Shown here: positions 45,392 to 57,185 of the stretch, piece by piece
How the letters are laid out: the number at the start of each line of letters is the position of its first letter
Position numbering within the stretch: position 1 is the first letter of the stretch
Source of the DNA: Holacanthus passer
Taxonomy: Eukaryota > Chordata > Actinopteri > Pomacanthidae
Length of the DNA stretch: 64,000 nucleotides
Direction of reading: 5' to 3'
NCBI GenBank assembly: GCA_025331565.1
Contig: JAFREQ010000091.1
Span: forward strand, 1,288,501 to 1,352,500
Program-made: the position numbers and the translations under genes
Notes under the pieces: model-generated
Told to the model about the DNA's origin: nothing
What the model saw: only the letters and a program-made list of their open reading frames with translations
Database searches by the model: none

Positions 45392-46340
45392 TTATCAGTA
45401 AGCTAAAGTTTTATGTTGTACTTTCCCACTAAAAATATCATCATCAGAGCACATTCATGCTCCCCAGAGGTTTTTTTTTGTTTGTTTTTGGCGGGTTTTT
45501 TTGGACACAAGTTGTTTTCATACTTTCACACATTTTGCACTTTTAGCCCCATTACTGGTAATGGAATTGCAAAATTATCCATCTTTTGTACATTCAATCC
45601 AACTCGAAAGAACACTGCAGCCTCAAGGGGCTGCTAGCATGTTTTAGACTTTCAGTTTTGTTGTTTTGTGGAAAGAAAGTAAAGATTACTTCATCTTCTC
45701 TGACAAAGACAAAGCCTTGGCTCTGCAGCCAGTTCTGAAATAAGCCTGAAAATCAATATGATTCAGGGCCAAACACAACAACAATCAGTGTGTGGTACAC
45801 TGTAGCTGTACATTGTTGAACAATGGAGCAATAACTCTTTACACGTGTATACTGCCTCCAATTTTGAGTTCCCTTGATAGTCTGAGAGGCCACAGCACCG
45901 TAAGAAAGCTCTATCAAAGGTTAATGCTGCACTTTTGACAAGTGGGCACCATGGTATTTCTTTCTTTGTTGCATTTGCACAAATAATCCACAATTCATTT
46001 TGCTGCCAGTAGCCTATGGAGGTTAGGGCAGCAGGCTTGTCACTGGTTAAACATGACTGCCCACTGCCCTCCCCCACCTGGACCAGAGGAGCACATATGT
46101 GAGAACGCTGTTCATTGACTTGCATTTCAGTATTCAACCTCTTTACATCTTAGTACACACACTCATACACACACACGTATGTCTTATTATGTGTTTATAA
46201 GCTCACATTACACATTATACCACATTATATCTGTCTGCAATATTTTTTTATATTTTAGCTGCTGCACTACTTTATATCTTAGATTCTATTTAGATTTTGT
46301 TCCACAATGCAATTTTTCTTTATCCACATTTTGTGATATA
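45392..46340. other. Unannotated sequence, ending in a LINE-like 3' region
   Basis: No gene seen. The last 150 bp (CTGCACTACTTTATATCTTAG and on) together with 46797-46890 (GTCATTGCCAGTGAATGC, then GACAATACAGTTGAACTTG) resemble a common fish 3'-end sequence interrupted by the Tc1 element. A resemblance from memory only. Confidence 0.35.
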
Positions 46341-46796
46341 CAGTCAGGTCCATAAATATTTGGACATTGGCGCAATTGCTTGTTCTTGGGGCCTTTTCCC
46401 TTCAGTTTTGTCTTCAGCAAGTGAAATGCATGCTCAATTGGATTCAGGTCAGGTGATTGACTTGGCCATTGCAGAACATTTCTCTTCTTTGCCTTAACAA
46501 GCTCTTTGGTTGCTTTCACAGTGCTTCAGGTCGTTGTCCATCTGCACCGTGAAGCTCCGTCCAATGAGTTCTGAAGCATTTGGCTGAATATGAGCAGATA
46601 ATATTCAAACATGCTTCAGAATTCATCCCAATTCCTACACCGTTAACAAGATTTGGATGTAAATACCCTTAAATTAAAGCTGAAAGTCTGCACTTAAAGC
46701 ACATCTTGATTGTTTCACTTCAAATCCATTGTGGTGGTGTACAGAGCCGAAATACTGAAAACTGTGTCAATGTCCAAATATTTATGGACCTGACTC
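46341..46796 (-). mobile_element. Internally deleted Tc1/mariner element, 456 bp
   Basis: The ends are near-perfect 26-bp inverted repeats, starting CAGTCAGGTCCATAAATATT at the left, and differing only at the outermost base. TA lies outside both (46339-46340 and 46797-46798). On the minus strand a transposase remnant reads WPSQSPDLNPIEHAF (within 46286-46519). Its Glu is the last acidic residue of the DDE/DDD triad. An upstream MDNDLKH patch is visible out of frame. The N-terminal DNA-binding region is deleted, leaving a MITE-sized derivative that could move only with help in trans. Confidence 0.88.
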
Positions 46797-47046
46797 TATT
46801 ATGTTAGAGGAGGCTTGAGATCTAAGAATGTCATTGCCAGTGAATGCTTCACTGTAATTGTTGTGCATAAGACAATACAGTTGAACTTGAAGTGGATGGT
46901 TCCTCTGTCTGCTTTACTTAAGAGTGGTTAACATTTTATTCCTCTCCTCAGCCCAATTCATGAACCAAGGTTAGTTCAGAAACTGTTTTTCTGTTCCTTT
47001 GTTTTTGTTCTGTAGAAGTTGGTATGTGTTTCAGGCTCCCAACCTG

Positions 47047-47904
47047 AGGACTGTACAATGAAGCAAGTTTAACCTACTCAGATTTAACTCAGGGTTATCA
47101 AGGCAAGTCGGGGTTGACAATCTCTGATTGTCTCAGCTGGAGTTAATCGGTACTATGACGGTGATGAAGATGTTGGTTTGTTGAGTCCGTATTAACTTAA
47201 TCTGAGTCTGTGCACGTCCGTGTAAAAGAGGCGTGTTCAGCAGCGCAGACACAGTTTCTGTTTGATGATTCGTGCTCCGTGATTTTCACTTTGATAATGT
47301 GAAGATATGAGGAGTTTAAAGAAACATTAACGGCTAAACTGAAGAATCATTTCAGCTGCAGCTCCACCTGCAACAAGTCAAGATGAAATATACAAATATT
47401 CTATCAAGGTGTGTATTAATCGTCCTGATCATTAACACTGAGGACAGATGTGTTGTGTAGCCTTATACACTGTGTCCAACAGTGAGGCTTTAGTCCGGCC
47501 TCTGGCTGCGGAGACGTCTGGACCCAGAAGCTGACAGAGACACTGAAATCCATATCTTTCATAGAGAACATCACTGGGGTGAACTCCGGTCTCTAAACAC
47601 TGTTGCCTTGCAGACTGAGCCGCTCATGATCCACACGCCGATATCAACTGGCTCCTCCAAATGTCAAATCATTTTTCTTGACCAATTGTAGCGGAGGGGC
47701 GGGGCTTACACAGAGTAACCTCGAGTTAACCATGAACATAAACTGCTCCGAGCAGTTTAGAGATGCAGCGTAAATTGCCATGGCAACACACCTCGAGTAA
47801 AACCTCTCACCTCTCATAGTAATCAGGAAGTTACCCCCGACGTCACAAAATTACTCCTGAACTTACCCCGATAAGCCGGTTACCTCGCTTCGTAGTACAG
47901 CCCT
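47047..47904. mobile_element. Non-autonomous PIF/Harbinger-like element, 858 bp
   Basis: The left end AGGACTGTACAATGAAGC and the complement of the right end AGGGCTGTACTACGAAGC match at 15 of 18 positions. CTG stands on both sides (47044-47046 and 47905-47907), consistent with a 3-bp target duplication, though TWA is more usual. GGGCTGTACTACGAAGC ends are frequent in fish Harbinger/ISL2EU-like repeats as I remember them. Subterminal parts contain GTTAA/TTAAC motifs and a CTCGAGTTAACC/CCTCGAGT pair. It has no transposase frame. Confidence 0.65.
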
Positions 47905-47907
47905 CTG

Positions 47908-49602
47908 GACTATTCAGTTCTGGTTTTGCTGAATCAAAACGTTAGACCTCTCAACCACTTTAGTAGTTGATATGAATCGACAGTGACAGTTGTGTAAAGT
48001 CTGTGTAAAGTGTAAATGCTAATATGATGATAAAACATCCCAACACATTTTGAATAAAGACACTACTGAACTAGTACTTATTTTAGCATTTAACATTTTT
48101 GTACAGTTTACGTTTGCAGGCAAGCAATCTCATTTTATCTATAATCCTCAAGCAAAGCAAACTGCAGAGTCTGTGTCAGAGGTGCCCTGTGGAGTTTTTG
48201 ACCACTAGTAGTGCTATAGAAGAATGTTTTCACAAGTGGGTTAAGGATCTATTGTGCATGTGAGGTTGTTTCCTCTGCATGTAAACAGGAGGCCTTATCT
48301 GATTATTTTGTTTAGTGCTCAAAGCTTTCATTTTCACTGCTTGCTTCTGTGCCTACAAGACACAGTGATTAGATTTTTTTTCTCTACATGTGTCACAGAT
48401 TAGATATGTGTCTTATCAACAATCTGAGAAGAGGATAAAATCATGGACTACGAAGTTTCCAGATCTATTTTGAGCCACATTCATATGTGGATATAAATCT
48501 GATAGTAATCACATAATATTTCTAGTGAATGCCAACAAAAACAGAGGAGACAAAGTGCTTACCATGCCTGACTCGACCCAATTTTTTCCCTAGAGATCGC
48601 AGGATTTTTATAGGATCTCCCATATCATCATGCCAACTTAACAGTACTTAACATAGAACCATATCAACCTAATAGCTCTGCCTCAGCACCTTCCGTATTT
48701 GATAAATAATGCAAAACATATTGGAAAGTCTCTTGTTAAAATGATTACTCTACCAATAAAAACCAAATATTTTGGTTATATAAATATTACAGCAAGTATG
48801 CAGTCTTTCACACACTCCATTTGAAGGTGACCAATCATTTCACATCTGCAGTTTATCCGTACAGATGTTGCTGCTTTTAGTGTAAAAAAATAAAATAAAA
48901 TAAAAATAATAATAATAATATAAATTGAAATTTGAAGTAGGCCTACATGTTAATATATGATCAAATCAATAACCTTCACTGTAAAGGAACAGTGTGTGTG
49001 TTTGCTAAAGCCTGCCATTATATGTGTAATGTGCACATTTTCCTCAAGTGTTGCCATTTATCAGGACCTTGCCACTATTGTCTGTATGCCTGCGCTAACA
49101 TTAGCATCTGAGTGCATGTATGCTGGTGTGTACACATGTCTAACGCTCCTCATGGTCAATGCATGTGCCAATGTTGCTCATTGTGTGTATGTATAAGAGA
49201 GCCTTCACTTGCTCATGAGTCCTTACCTTTTCCATCTCCATCCCATTGTTTGTTTTTTTCTCATTTACATTTGAAATCAAACAGTAATCTTGTGAATGCA
49301 GCCACAGCAGGTCCTAGCTGCCTACAGTCACTTTAGTTGATGAGAAAGAGATGAGAAGTATTTCACTCATTATACAAGGAAAACTTTTCACTTCACTTAG
49401 TGTCAGACTTTGCAATAGAAAAGTTTTTTAATTGAGTGTCAGCAGAGTACATGTGGAGTAAGGAGGTATAAGTATAAAGAGCGTGAACGAGAACGTTTAC
49501 TATGACTCATCATGTAATTATGGTTTCTTTATCCTTTCTCTGCATGCTGAGGACAAGGTTGGCAAAGTATTTTGTTTTGTAATATGTTTAGAGCAATGTT
49601 CA
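47908..49602. other. Unannotated sequence
   Basis: No gene recognised. Contains an (AAAAT)n/(AAT)n stretch at 48883-48922. Confidence 0.45.
48883..48922. repeat. (AAAAT)n/(AAT)n microsatellite
   Basis: A-rich repeats shifting from TAAAA to AAT units. Confidence 0.88.
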
Positions 49603-49744
49603 AGATAAGATAAGATAAACCTTTATTCCTCCCGCAGTGGGGAAATTCACAAAACAACTGACCGTCATGAACAGGATTTGAAACTGTGCGGGGAAACCCC
49701 ATTGGACTTCAAGTCCAACGCCTTAACCTCTCAGCCACCGTGAC
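49603..49744 (-). mobile_element. tRNA-Ser/LINE-tail chimera (SINE-like), 142 bp
   Basis: On the minus strand a tRNA-Ser-like head (49744-49663) is followed after 15 nt by AATTTCCCCACTGCGGGAGG, AATAAAGG and TTATC repeats (to 49603). The tail is almost identical to the one at 1550-1598, which belongs to a tRNA-Gly-like head. A tRNA-derived head with a LINE-derived 3' tail is the defining layout of a SINE; here the body is nearly absent. No clear target duplication was found. Confidence 0.65.
49663..49744 (-). tRNA. tRNA-Ser (anticodon TGA)-like sequence, probably a pseudogene
   Basis: The 82-nt minus-strand sequence has a seven-base acceptor stem GTCACGG/TCATGAC with one mismatch and a G-U pair, a D-arm GGCTGAGAGGTTAAGG, anticodon loop CTTGAAG (TGA) on a perfect TTGGA stem, and a long variable arm TGGGGTTTCCCC typical of class II tRNA-Ser. 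The T-loop region is GTTTCAAATCC instead of GGTTCGAATCC, which damages the B box. TTTT follows about 9 nt after the 3' end. It is best read as the head of a retroposon. Confidence 0.72.
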
Positions 49745-49964
49745 TGTAAAATTGTGGTGTAATACTACAGGTTGCAGAACTTTGGGGGCAGGAAACATTC
49801 TGAGCAGCTATTTTGTCAGAAATATAACAGAAGAGCAATTTGAATATCTATTTACGATGCAGCCAAAAAAAAATAAACGTCAATTTTCCAACATGCAATG
49901 AGGAACCGCAATCTGATTTCATGCTGCACATGCAAGTAGTTTCACAAAATAGCCAGGCTTAGCT

Positions 49965-50615
49965 GCTCCTTCTTTTTCCATAACTTCTAGGACTTCTTTC
50001 CAAAATGCACCAGGCTTGTTTAGATGTTCCTCTGAAAAGGAAAAGTTTTCTTCCCATGATTCTTCGATGAAGGTCATATGTGTGCAGGTGTCTCTGCATA
50101 TTCGAACAGAGCACCACCACTCCAGAGTGTGATAAAGCTTCCTGAAGGTATTTTGCAGTCAAACAAGGGTTTCGGTTTGGCTTTCAATAATACGAGCAGC
50201 TCTCTCTGTTAGTTTTCTTGATTTTCCAGACCTCAAACAGGTTTGTGGGCATCAATTATTTTAATTTTCAGAGCGCGAGGCAGCTGCTTAGAGGAGCCCA
50301 TGGCTGCTGATTGTTTGATTGATTGAAGGTTTGAGGAGTCAGAGTATTTATAAAGCTGTGAAATTTGCATCACTTGGCCTTTCCTAACAATGACTGTGAA
50401 CACACCATGGCACTAAAAAGCTCATTTAGATCTGAGACTTTGCTAAAAGTTATCTGGGAGCTCAAATCTCTTGGGGTACCCAAACTTTTGTTTTTGTGTG
50501 ATGCCGATTTTTTCCACTCTATAATTGTACAAAACAAAAATGATACACTAACCCTGCTTAAAATCTAAAAACTTAGATTAAAGACTAAACCTGTGGCTCC
50601 CAAACTTCATGTCTG
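49965..50615 (-). mobile_element. Truncated Tc1-like transposon with internal deletion, minus strand
   Basis: On the minus strand the transposase starts ATG at 50301 with GSSKQLPRALKIKIIDAHK, the N-terminal helix-turn-helix region. After a deletion it continues SGVVVLCSNMQRHLHTYDLH (within 49959-50162) and then stops near MEK. The 5' side has two direct motifs in the same sense, GGGGTACCCAAACTTTTG (about 50473-50490) and GTGGCTCCCAAACTTCATG (about 50592-50610), as expected for an IR/DR-type Tc1 end. The catalytic part and other terminus are missing, so it is inactive. Confidence 0.82.
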
Positions 50616-51289
50616 CTGTCTAGTTGTGTCCTCCTGTCAGTTTCAGACGTTTATGAGTTGTCAGCAGTTCCACCATTTCCCCTTAGGTGGTTTCATTTCA
50701 ATAACTGATCAAATCATCCAATATTTCACAAAATCTCCTCTCATATATTTGTCTTGCAACTTCAGAGGACTGACCCCCTGGGAACAACTAGACCAAACCA
50801 CCCAATTGCATATCCTTAAAACGTGCTCCATCTCAACCAGCTACAACGGTGTAATGCTGCTTATGCATTAATGCATCTGTATTATCAATTTAGTTATTTA
50901 ATATACAAAAAAATGATATATCAGTAACAGACTGGTTTTTTTTTAAAATAGAATTTGATCCCTAAAATCTAAATACTTTTTTCACCACTGAGGTAAAATG
51001 ACACTTCACTGCAGGCATCCATGTCTTTCCCACCAATAGCACATGTCTGATTTGTTCTTAATGTGTTTTCACAGGGGAATCTAAGAGGCTAAATGTTTGT
51101 ATGAGGTGGTTTTTGGTACCTTTTCAAGGTAGCTTCTCATGCTGAGCACCACTGTGTAAATGATGTCTAAAGGTAGAGGCACAAGGTAAAAAACATTAGA
51201 GGTCTGGCTCTGTGTATGAAGAGAATGACATCATCTTCCTATGCAGCCAGTGTGGGCTCCTGTTGTATTTCTCTGAGGCTGTCCTGAAG

Positions 51290-51290
<1 letters not shown>
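50616..51290. other. Unannotated sequence
   Basis: The 92-codon plus-strand frame at 50593-50871 overlaps the Tc1 end and is not recognised. Nothing else seen. Confidence 0.4.

Positions 51291-51326
<36 letters not shown>
51291..51326. repeat. (CA)n microsatellite, 18 units
   Basis: An uninterrupted CA run; a second lies at 51391-51420 with a CT-rich tract between. Confidence 0.93.
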
Positions 51327-51329
<3 letters not shown>

Positions 51330-51389
51330 TCTCTTTGAGTCTCATTCATGTACTATCCCATCACCCTGCCCCCCTCTCTCTCGCTCTCT

Positions 51390-51390
<1 letters not shown>

Positions 51391-51420
<30 letters not shown>
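51391..51420. repeat. (CA)n microsatellite, second tract
   Basis: A CA run with one TA interruption, preceded by a (TC)n tract at about 51373-51391. Confidence 0.9.
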
Positions 51421-54339
51421 GCTGATGGGTCTCCCACTGTCTTAGCCATTTAAGACACACACACTGTATACACACACAAAGGTTAGTCATATACCATCAG
51501 CTGAGGTTTAGAGGACATGTCACTGTGTCTGAGTCACACGAAACCTCATCAGTCACTCAGCCAGATACATGTGGCCTCTGCCTCCACCTGCTCACTCTTA
51601 ACTGCATCTCAGTGAAGGTGTTTCTGTGTGTGTGTATGTGAAGCTGTCAAACCAATGGTAGGCCTGTGTTTGTTTCTGCATACCCTCATGTTCGTGTTCC
51701 TGGATTTTGTCTAGCCATTTGTATACATCAGTGCTCGTGCGCATGTTATTGCGTGTTCAAGTGCATATTTGTGTGTGTGAACACTCCGGCTTACTACTCA
51801 GTGTGTCAAATCCCCTGCTCCCTGACAGTGATACCAATTGTCCAGATTGTCATGGTGCTAATGAATCATTTAGCTAACACAAACACACTCGAATATACAC
51901 ACACTCAAATACACACACACAAATACATACACACATATACACACACAATATGTGCTTGCCAAGATATCTACAGGTAGCAATGACACTTCTATTGCCACCC
52001 ACTTGACACCTTTTACCTTTTAATTATTGAAACCATTTGAAAATCTGTTACTGTCACTGTGAATATAATTCATTTGGGCAATACCATGTTGAGTGGGAAA
52101 AAAAGCAGCCATTTAAAGTCATGATATGCATTTTGACAAGAAAATAACTAAAAAGCTGAAAAATGTGATAGTTTATATATAATCATCATCAGTCGATTGG
52201 CTATTCAGTCATGTTTGTGATGCTTTGGGACATTTGTTATTTGATGTGAGCAGGTCATGTACGTATGACCAGTGTTAAACAGGTCATAGGTAACGAGATC
52301 AGCACAGTTAAATGCTCACATTTTTTAAAAAAAATTCTTGATCAGTGAAGTGTAAGGAGTTATTTTCGGTGTTCAAGTTTTCAAAAGTAGCAGCAGTACT
52401 TTTGAAAGTGTTTGAAAATGTTTTTTGGAAAAGTCAATAAGTGTTTTGGTGAGAAACTCCTCTACACTCACCTAGCTTACAATCCAACTGTGTGTGCCGC
52501 TCATGAAAAGTTGAAGCTAAAGATACAAATTCATTGAAAGCTGATAATACATTGAGCAATTAAGTCAATTCAGTATTGGAATCAGTCAATTTTGGAAGAA
52601 TTTGGTAATAATGTTCAAATCTGTTACAATGAAACACTCTGAATTTGTTCTGAGAGGTAGTCTGACTGGCTTTTTGTCAACACAAACAACTGGTGAGGCT
52701 TATGGGTATTGTAATATTTAGAGTGATCTACCATACTAAACTGATCTCATAGTTTAGTTAGATTTGTACATTTGAAAATACTTTTTTTTCAGCCTGTTTA
52801 AGTGTTAATAATTATTGTACTTCTTTAGTACAATTGTTCATACTTTAATGGTTGCTAAATTGTTAATCCTTTTTTAAACTTCTCTGTTTATGCTGGGGAA
52901 TGGATGGCAGTTTCTTCATTTTGTGCATGCGTATTCGGACACACAATGTGATGCAAATTAATGGCAATGGTGTCTTGCTATTCCACAATGAAGAGTTGGT
53001 GGCAGTAGCATGTAAAAAACCAAAACAATGATTGAGTCAACGAGTCAGCAAAGGTCAGAAAGATGACTGCAAGCTACCAAACATGTAAACAATGCAGGTT
53101 TTAAAGTATTCAAGAAATCTACTTTGCAAATGTTTTATGAAGAAGGAAATCCACTGAACAGCCTCAGGGATACACACAATGTGTTTTGTTGAGAAACCCT
53201 GAATGTTAATATACAGTAATTTACAAGAATACAAAACGTGTGCCTTTAAGGATATCATTAAAAGAGGACTTTAAAATGGAAATTTACAGTGGACAAAAAA
53301 ATTCATGTGCACGGTGCAGCCATAATATGTGACTCTCAAAAGTAATGCAAAGCAAAAGGATTGTCAAGAAAAATCAAGTGTATAAAACAGTGAGATGGAG
53401 AAAAAAACAGCTGATGCATTATAGATTGAAACATGCAGAGCTGCAACACTTGTCACAGTTTTCAACCAACCATTTTTAAAATTTTTTTTTTTTTTTTTCA
53501 GATGTCATGTTAAAGGAGATCTCAAAAGAGACCTCAAAATTAAGACTGTTAACACGCACTGTTCTTTGGAGATGCCAAAACACAAGTTTCCATTTTGTGT
53601 TTGAATTTTAACCTCGAGCATTTCCAGTCCATTTAAGTCTTTGTCCCATCATTGTTACACATCCCATTACACTGCGTGATTGCATTTTGTATTTGTTCTG
53701 CCTACATTCACAAGGTCAAGCTTGAGTAATATGGGCATCAAAACAACAAGTGCTGCCAACAAATCAGCAGTCTGCAAAATGATTTAGACAAAGGGAAATA
53801 TTTGGAATAACTTCAAATATACTAATAGAAATGGGAAGTTAACACTGTAGTATTAGATTCACTGGACAGAAAGTGACAACACTATCAATTTTTTTTCCAA
53901 AGTTTGTATTTCTGATCACCTTTTGTCTGAACAACCAACACTGGATTCTGTTACACGATGCAGGCTGAATATATTACAAACTATGAACCTGTGAACCACA
54001 TTGAGAGTAAGTGGAGTGTAAAAATATTTAGCATAGAAAATGGCATTCTTTGTTTTCCGCTGTGGCTTCTGTTATCACAAGAAAACACAATAGCACTTTT
54101 AATAACACGACAGGCCACAGTCATAGTCAGCGTGTGTGTGTGTTTGTGTTGCGGGGGGGAAGATATTCCGCTGAAAAATCTTTTATTCTCTGAGGTCAAT
54201 GTCAGCAGCACAGGTGGTGTTGCTCTGAAGGACAATTTTAAGTATTAGTATTGGATAAAAAACATATTGGAGGTGAAACCAAAATGCGCTGACTGGAACA
54301 TGACTGATTTTCTCTTTGAAGCTCTCATTTTTTTCCCAT
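51421..54339. other. Unannotated sequence
   Basis: No gene supported. It includes interrupted CA-type repeats at about 51895-51950 and a T run near 53485. Confidence 0.45.
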
Positions 54340-54625
54340 ATATTAATTCGCTGTCTGAGAGTTGACTTTGTCTCAAGGTCTCAAGGTCGCGTCATGTGAT
54401 CCACATGTGACAGCTTTATGATGATGGCTATGTATGAGCAAAGATTAAACATGACGGTCCTCTTTGAACAAATATTGCATGCTGTGACAGTAACAGATGT
54501 TAATGGGAGCTCAGTAATTACATGGTAATAGGTGTCATGTCCGTCTGCAAATACAGTGGCCGAGAGGGCGGCTGCTCGTGATTAATTGCTACGCAGATGT
54601 CATGGTACAACATGTACAGACAGAG
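54340..54625. promoter_or_regulatory. Candidate conserved non-coding element
   Basis: This non-repetitive, non-coding patch is unusually complex. It has a CACATGTG E-box (about 54400), TAATTAC (about 54515), GATTAATTG (about 54580) and a GC-richer core GGCCGAGAGGGCGGCTGC. Such homeodomain and E-box clusters are typical of developmental enhancers. Conservation cannot be judged from one sequence. Confidence 0.22.
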
Positions 54626-55439
54626 GTGAAAAGATAATACATGAATGTGTGGTGTGTTATCCTACTGTCCTGCTAGAGATATATTTATGATCAGTACAAT
54701 GAATCCTTTCTCATCCTTTTTTTTCGTCCATCCATTTTGCACCACACACTGATCTCTGGTCTGTTTTTAATTCAACTCGTGCAGAATCAGGTATCATTTC
54801 ATGACAACTATGACTTAAATTGAGAACGTGTACCTGCTAGTAATTTGGTACTGTATTTTTGTTTGTTTGTTTGTTTGTTTGTTTGGATTATGTAATTCAT
54901 CTGTAGGATACAAAATATGGGGAAACAGTAAAACAAATCGGTTTCTGATTTTTTTCAGTTTCAATTTAGATATTACATTTGAAAAGTAATATATTTGACA
55001 TTAAAAAAGAGAGAAAAGCATATCCTCATATTTGACAAGAACCAGCAAATGTTTGGTGTTTTTGCCTGACAGATTTAATGGTTCATTTGCTGTTTAAACT
55101 GCAGTTAATTAACTGCTGTGAGAGACAATTTATTGACAATTGACTGAAACAATTGATTGACTCATTGTTTTAACCTTCATTCCATTCATCAGGTAAAGAG
55201 AGATGACTGACCACACTAAGACCATATTCAGAACAACAGAAGATATATGAGGAGAAAAAATAAAATAAAAAATAATCTCCTCATTTATTTGAAAATCATC
55301 ATTCAGCAAAACGCTGCAGTGGCCATTAAAAAAATACATGCAAGGGCACATTGCAGGTAGATTTTGTCGTACCTCTGCTGTTTATCTCAATATTGTTAAA
55401 GACTGGACAAATTTTGACCTGATGATGGCGCTACATGAA
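54626..55439. other. Unannotated sequence with a (GTTT)n microsatellite
   Basis: The GTTT run lies at 54855-54884. No gene is seen. Confidence 0.5.
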
Positions 55440-55915
55440 AAATTAAGGGATCATCACATTATTGAATCTGTTCGTGTGAATGTCTGTACCAAATTTAGTG
55501 CACTCAAAACAACAAACTCATCTTCATGGTGGCACTAGAGGTGGCACGTCATTAGGATGCATCTGTTCAAAACCATGAATGTCTGTACAAAAGTCCGTCT
55601 GTCTCGTAGATGTTGAGGTATTTCACTTGATGAGTGAAAACTTTGACCTGCACTTTGCACTGCGTGAAAGTCAGAGGACAGCCATTAAAATCATTAGGAT
55701 CCATGTGCACCATGAATAACTTAGTTTTACTGCAATCCATCCACTAGGTTTCTTAACACTTGGCACATGGCACAGTCAGGGGGTTTTATTCTCTGGTGAC
55801 CATGAATGTGAAAATTTCATGGAAATCTATCTAATACTTGTTGAGATGTCTTAGTCTGGACCAAACGGTTGAGTCAACTGACCAAGGAGCCACATCCCTA
55901 GCATGGCTAAAAATC
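55440..55915 (+). repeat. Copy of the unclassified interspersed repeat seen at 4289 and 10525
   Basis: It contains GTCTGTACCAAATTTAG, CAATCCATCCACTAGG, CTAATACTTGTTGAGATGTC, AGTCTGGACCAAACGGTTG and CCTAGCATGGCTAAAAATC in the same order as the other copies. It is the longest copy in the window and may start as far left as 55340. Confidence 0.5.
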
Positions 55916-57185
55916 ATATAAACAGTTTTTGCATTCATCACAAGGAATGGTTTGAAAGACTCTGACAGACCTATCCTGCTTTTTAGGATGTGCAGACTTG
56001 TTGGAGGCATGGCAGGTCAGATACTGTCAGGGTTACAGGTTCTATTCTATGAGCAGATAAAGGAGTTTAGTCATGCAAAGAAACACCACACCATGAGCAC
56101 CTTGTCCATCTTTGATCAAAGTTTAACCAAACACAAACATTTTTCCAATTATATCTAAATGCCTGAGTTGCTGTGCTGAATACACACCTCAGTGGTAACT
56201 AATATTTGAGGATTATTGTCCATGGAGTCATTCCGAAATAAGTGTTGGAAAAGATAAAAAAGTTTTATCAAAGAGAAGTATGGCATGAAGTGCTCCCTTG
56301 GTGCACATTAGTTAGAAGATTGGCTTTTCAAGCTACAGCTCTGGAGGCAGTTAACACTTTCAGATTGATGTGCTTTTAAACTCGATGCTCTGCTAAAGCA
56401 CTGAGTGTGTCCGCTTGTGTGCGTTTACAATTTAAATACAAGCTTGAGCTTCTTACTGTGTGTGTGCATGCGATGCCATACACTGTGTGTCTGAGACGAC
56501 GTGCATGAACCATTGTGTGCCTGTGTCACTGCATTCTCAAATGTTCTCTCCTTACCTGCCATTCGGCACCAGGGACACACAGGTGATAATGGATGTTTGT
56601 ATCCCGGGAAAAGGTTTTGTCTGGAGTCCAAGGAGAGAATGACCTGCCATCACCATTCAGCAAAGTCTACCCAACATTCGCTGCTAACAGCCTGTGTGTG
56701 TGTTTGTCTCGGTGTGTGTGTGTGTATGTGTGGTTTGTATTCGCTCTATTTGCTGAAATTAAATTCAGCTGGTATGGTCGCTGGGGGGAAGCTGTCTCCA
56801 GGCACTGGAGGCAAAGCACTGCTGTCAACTTTGTTACTAGATTTAGTGACTTTTTAAATCCTCAGATGATTTAATTTCTCAAGACTAAATGGTTCTTTTT
56901 TGGGGGGGGGGCACTATTAGGAAACATATGAATGTGTTGACTCCCAAAGTAACAACTCTGGTTAGCTGATATTGAGTGATGCTACTTGCTTGTCTAAAGC
57001 AAAGGTGGCTGATAATCACAGCATGCACCAGTAATTGATATAGATTAGAAGGACTAGCATTTTGAGTAATATACATTATATCGGTATATTTATTTATATT
57101 TTGAATTTTCTGTTTATATTGGCTTTTGAAAACCAAGTGTGTCTGGTGTAAGTCCAGCATGGAGCAGTCAGTAAGAGTGAGGACT
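55916..57185. other. Unannotated sequence
   Basis: Short frames at 56460-56874 overlap one another in three frames across TG-rich sequence, so none is credible. Confidence 0.4.

Noticed and set aside
51212..51445. Thr-His repeat protein
   Set aside because: It is the translation of the (CA)n microsatellites at 51291-51420.
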